Origin: Pseudomonadota bacterium
GTDB lineage: Bacteria; Pseudomonadota; Gammaproteobacteria; Enterobacterales; Enterobacteriaceae
Assembly (NCBI GenBank): GCA_023425455.1
Contig: JAFACP010000201.1
Coordinates: forward strand, 1 to 11,153
DNA: 11,153 bases
Direction: 5' to 3'
In this document: one piece after another, positions 6,498 through 11,153 of the stretch
Position numbering within the stretch: position 1 is the first letter of the stretch
How the letters are laid out: every line of letters begins with the position of its first letter
Program-made: the position numbers and the translations under genes
The notes under the pieces: generated by a model
Database searches by the model: none
Told to the model about the DNA's origin: nothing
Seen by the model: only the letters and a program-made list of their open reading frames with translations

Positions 6498-7217
6498 TTA
6501 CTTCAGCGTACTCACCAGCGATTTACGGCTCTCCTCCAGCGACACCACGCGTTTGCATACGTCTTTGCCGAAGGTCTGGAAATCCTCTTCCTGATTTTTC
6601 CACTCATTCTGGATAGCGGTCTGTAAGCCACCCAGGCTGCCCAATACGCCCTGCAGCGGATTACCGCCGCCCTTGAGTACCGCCTTCGCCCCCATCTCGT
6701 TAATGCTGTCCTGCAAAATCCCGCCCATCGCCTGATTCACCAGCTGCTGGCCGTCGGCACGGACCTGATCGATGGCCTTGTAGTGGAACGTCAGGCCGTC
6801 GCTGCGGTGTTCAATGATGCGGTTCATCTGGTCTTTGAGCTGTTTATCCAGCTTCGTCAGACGGGTGCGCATATTGCTGCTCTCACCGACCTCCTGGGTG
6901 ATGATTTTATCGAGCGCCACGCGGCTCTTCTCGACGCGCGTCCTGGCGCCCTCATCAATCCACGGCAGCGCAGAGCGCAAATCGGCCTGATAGTCCTTCG
7001 CCTGCTCACGCTGGGCGGCGCTCAGGCTGTACGATTTACCGTTGAAGGTGACGTTGCCATCCGGCGTCATCACCAGATCGCCGTTTTCGCCTTTCACCTG
7101 CACGGTCTGCGGGCTTAGCACCACGTCGTCACGCGGGGTGACGCTACACTTATACTCCGCATGGGCGGTGGCTCCGGTTGCCATTAATGCAACAGCCAGC
7201 AACGTCTTACGCATCAT
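6498..7217 (-). CDS. yggN: YggN, DUF2884 periplasmic protein
   Basis: Protein of the YggN/DUF2884 family, 239 residues, the same length as in E. coli; function unknown. Residues 1-20 (M-M-R-K followed by a hydrophobic core ending AHA) form a Sec signal peptide with likely cleavage at AHA|EYKC, so it should be periplasmic. The mature chain contains only two cysteines, Cys24 near its N-terminus and Cys221 near its C-terminus, which could form a disulfide. The middle (about 85-150) is rich in charged residues and probably helical. GGILQDSINEMGAKAVLKGGGN is a conserved Gly-rich patch. The start ATG at 7217 matches the E. coli MMRK start, with GGGAG (7227-7223) five bases upstream; ATG 7214 and an upstream frame extension are alternatives. 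It lies downstream of yggL across a hairpin terminator. Confidence 0.93.
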   Translation of the reverse strand: MMRKTLLAVALMATGATAHAEYKCSVTPRDDVVLSPQTVQVKGENGDLVMTPDGNVTFNGKSYSLSAAQREQAKDYQADLRSALPWIDEGARTRVEKSRVALDKIITQEVGESSNMRTRLTKLDKQLKDQMNRIIEHRSDGLTFHYKAIDQVRADGQQLVNQAMGGILQDSINEMGAKAVLKGGGNPLQGVLGSLGGLQTAIQNEWKNQEEDFQTFGKDVCKRVVSLEESRKSLVSTLK

Positions 7218-7238
7218 AAACACTCCCTCAGACAAAAC

Positions 7239-7258
7239 GGGCCAGCTAATGCTGGCCC
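7239..7258 (-). terminator. Terminator or attenuator between yggL and yggN
   Basis: Perfect 8-bp inverted repeat GGGCCAGC-TAAT-GCTGGCCC (7239-7258). Read on the minus strand it is followed by GTTTTGT, a short U-run, so it fits an intrinsic terminator for the trmB-yggL transcript. It ends only about 21 bases before the yggN ATG, leaving no room for a yggN promoter after it. Confidence 0.75.
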
Positions 7259-7270
7259 TTTACTACTCTG

Positions 7271-7597
7271 TTAGTCCCACCAGACGTCGAAAAGTTCGCT
7301 GACGCGGACATCTTCCAGCTTGTGCTCTTCAAGCCATTTGCGCACCAGCGCCTGATGTTCTTCGGTGCATTTACCGACGTCCTGCGTGCAGATCAGACCT
7401 TCCCACGCCAGATAGCCGCTACCATCAAAGGCCAGCTTGTTTGGCTCGATCACATCATTGATGAACGCATCAACGTCCTGGTCGATCTGCTCAACGCTGG
7501 TGCCTTCCGGGAAACGCCATGCAACGGAGAACCCCACTTCCTGGAATTCATCGATGTGCATTTTCTTACGCAGACGACGGCTACGATTCTTTGCCAT
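7271..7597 (-). CDS. yggL: YggL, 50S ribosome-binding family protein
   Basis: YggL/DUF469 family protein (PF04320), 108 residues as in E. coli; family members associate with the large ribosomal subunit. The N-terminus [14 protein letters not shown] is strongly basic, as expected for an rRNA-binding protein, while the rest is acidic. Typical motifs are FQEVGFSVAWRFPEG, FDGSGYLAWEGLIC, GKCTEEH and the C-terminal SELFDVWWD. The start at 7597 is set by homology and by its one-base overlap with the trmB stop (TAATG read on the minus strand). Upstream in-frame residues belong to the trmB 3' end in another frame. It is cotranscribed with trmB, linking tRNA modification and ribosome function. Confidence 0.95.
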   Translation of the reverse strand: MAKNRSRRLRKKMHIDEFQEVGFSVAWRFPEGTSVEQIDQDVDAFINDVIEPNKLAFDGSGYLAWEGLICTQDVGKCTEEHQALVRKWLEEHKLEDVRVSELFDVWWD

Positions 7598-8316
7598 TAT
7601 TTCACCCTCTCGAACATTAAGTCCCATACGCCGTGACCAAGACGATGGCCACGCTGTTCAAATTTCGTTAACGGACGTGAATCCGGACGCGGTACATAGT
7701 CATTGCTCGCAGACTGGTTTTTATAGCCATCGAGAGACGACATCACCTCCAGCATATGCTCCGCATAAGGTTCCCAGTCGGTTGCCATATGGAAGACGCC
7801 GCCCAGTTTTAACTTACTTTTCAGCAACTCTGCAAACGGCGCCTGAACGATACGGCGTTTATTATGCCGTGCTTTATGCCACGGGTCAGGGAAAAACAGC
7901 TGAACCATGTTCAAAGAATTGTCAGGGATCATTTTGTGCAGCACTTCCACCGCGTCATGACACATCACCCGCAGGTTCTCCACCCCCTCTTCATGGGCCG
8001 TCGCCAGGCATGCGCCGACGCCCGGCAGGTGGACTTCAATGCCGAGGAAGTTCTGCCCGGGGCGCGCTTTCGCCATGGTAACCAGCGACGCGCCCATGCC
8101 GAAACCGATCTCCAGCGTAACCGGCGCTTCGCGGCCAAACAGTTCGCCGAAGTCGACGGGCTGTTCAGTGAACTCAACGCCCATCACCGGCCAGTAGTTG
8201 TCCAGCGCGTGTTGCTGCCCTTTCGTCAGGCGCCCCTGACGGCGGACAAAGCTGCGAATACGGCGCAGCGGGCGACCGTTTTCATCAAATTCCGGTGAAA
8301 TGACGTCATTTTTCAT
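7597..8316 (-). CDS. trmB: TrmB, tRNA (guanine-46-N7)-methyltransferase
   Basis: S-adenosylmethionine-dependent methyltransferase that forms m7G at position 46 in the variable loop of tRNAs; cytoplasmic, 239 residues as in E. coli. The SAM-binding region [11 protein letters not shown] (68-78) contains Glu69 and Gly71. Glu94 (LGIEVH) and Asp121 (MCHDAV) are the further SAM contacts. The catalytic motif [15 protein letters not shown] (141-155) carries Asp144. The C-terminal [17 protein letters not shown] is the tRNA/substrate-binding segment. The start ATG 8316 (M-K-N-D-V) follows the E. coli protein. An in-frame extension to 8358 lacks homology and covers the promoter. The Shine-Dalgarno sequence is poor. 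It is divergent from mutY. Confidence 0.96.
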   Translation of the reverse strand: MKNDVISPEFDENGRPLRRIRSFVRRQGRLTKGQQHALDNYWPVMGVEFTEQPVDFGELFGREAPVTLEIGFGMGASLVTMAKARPGQNFLGIEVHLPGVGACLATAHEEGVENLRVMCHDAVEVLHKMIPDNSLNMVQLFFPDPWHKARHNKRRIVQAPFAELLKSKLKLGGVFHMATDWEPYAEHMLEVMSSLDGYKNQSASNDYVPRPDSRPLTKFEQRGHRLGHGVWDLMFERVK

Positions 8317-8356
8317 AAAAGAGTTGTCTGCTTGTGAGAGTGTTCGGGAAACGGGC

Positions 8357-8384
8357 ATTATCCAAAGTTAAGGCGTCTATGCAA
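8357..8384 (-). promoter_or_regulatory. Candidate promoter of trmB-yggL
   Basis: Read on the minus strand, the -10 GATAAT (8362-8357) is five of six to consensus. TTGCAT (8384-8379) is a weak -35 with a 16-base spacer. Transcription would start about 30 bases before the trmB ATG. Confidence 0.45.
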
Positions 8385-8401
8385 GCATGGGAAAGATCCG
8401 G

Positions 8402-8430
8402 TTTACAGCAGATTGACGCTGTGCTGCAAT
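8402..8430 (+). promoter_or_regulatory. Candidate promoter of mutY-yggX-mltC
   Basis: The -35 is TTTACA at 8402-8407 (five of six) and the -10 is TGCAAT at 8425-8430 (four of six), with an exact 17-base spacer. This places the start about 22 bases before the mutY ATG. The spacer is bordered by the inverted repeat GCAGATT (8408-8414) / AATCTGC (8428-8434). No good ribosome-binding site precedes mutY, which suggests low translation. Confidence 0.5.
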
Positions 8431-8460
8431 CTGCGTCCCTGATTATGCGAATCGATAACC

Positions 8461-10946
<2,486 letters not shown>

Positions 10947-10956
10947 CTTGTCCCCT

Positions 10957-10986
10957 CTCCCTCTCTGTCGGGTAACAGAGAGGGAG
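10957..10986. terminator. Strong hairpin after mltC, likely transcript end
   Basis: Perfect 12-bp stem CTCCCTCTCTGT (10957-10968), loop CGGGTA, and ACAGAGAGGGAG (10975-10986), ten bases after the mltC stop. The next bases are GC-rich (CGCCCCC) with no T-tract. It is thus an atypical terminator or a 3'-end stabiliser, possibly a member of a dispersed CT/GA-rich palindromic repeat family. Confidence 0.6.
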
Positions 10987-11003
10987 CGCCCCCACCCATA
11001 CGA

Positions 11004-11103
11004 AAATGTTATTTGCATCACAATCTAATCTGCAAATTAATGTGGATTGCATTTTTTTGCGGGAGGTAACAAAACATATTGTCGCCTGCTGATAGAATTG
11101 CAT
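11004..11103 (+). promoter_or_regulatory. Probable nupG control region (CRP and CytR sites, -10)
   Basis: In E. coli the gene after mltC is nupG, the nucleoside permease controlled by CRP, CytR and DeoR. A CRP-like site at 11004-11025 has TGTTA-N6-TCACA half-sites (11007-11011 and 11018-11022). The -10 is TAGAAT at 11093-11098 with no proper -35, implying activator dependence. With a start near 11105-11107, the CRP site is centred about 91-92 bases upstream, as remembered for E. coli. Three direct TTGCAT motifs (11013-11018, 11047-11052, 11098-11103) resemble the CytR octamer GTTGCATT. The nupG start codon is beyond the window. Confidence 0.65.
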
Positions 11104-11153
11104 CAAATACAAACCCTGAATGTTCCCATTACAACAAGTCTCCCGCTCAATTG

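Overview
The window is a stretch of enterobacterial chromosome. Its gene order and near-verbatim protein matches to remembered Escherichia coli sequences point to a close relative in the Enterobacter/Lelliottia/Leclercia/Klebsiella group; the genus is inferred, not proven. All genes look intact, codon and base use look uniform by eye, and there is no insertion sequence, CRISPR array, tRNA or rRNA.

Layout. Positions 1-3297 (+) are a compact operon: yggS (missing only its first few codons), yggT, yggU, rdgB and hemW, with ATGA or short overlaps at yggT/yggU and rdgB/hemW. A gene-free stretch of about 300 bases (3298-3600) holds two back-to-back hairpins and then a promoter with palindromic operator-like sites. 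Positions 3601-6440 (+) encode a three-gene TRAP transporter (periplasmic binding protein DctP, small membrane subunit DctQ, large membrane subunit DctM). In E. coli K-12 this slot between hemW and yggN carries yggM and the asparaginase gene ansB, so the transporter is the accessory element of the window. A 14-bp-stem bidirectional terminator separates it from the convergent minus-strand genes yggN, yggL and trmB (6498-8316). A 144-base divergent promoter region then leads into mutY, yggX and mltC (8461-10946, +). The last 200 bases hold a perfect 12-bp hairpin and what looks like the control region of nupG (CRP site, TTGCAT elements resembling CytR half-sites, -10), whose coding region lies beyond the window.

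How the genes fit together. The backbone is housekeeping: PLP homeostasis (YggS), nucleotide-pool cleaning (RdgB), heme handling (HemW), tRNA m7G46 methylation (TrmB), ribosome-associated YggL, adenine-mismatch repair (MutY), iron/Fe-S protection (YggX) and peptidoglycan turnover (MltC). The TRAP operon adds sodium-driven uptake of an unidentified organic acid. No catabolic enzyme or regulator gene accompanies it here, so its substrate must be inferred from elsewhere. I see no clearly new biological system. The best leads are the orphan TRAP transporter with its promoter architecture, the twin hairpins after hemW, and the two-cysteine periplasmic protein YggN.
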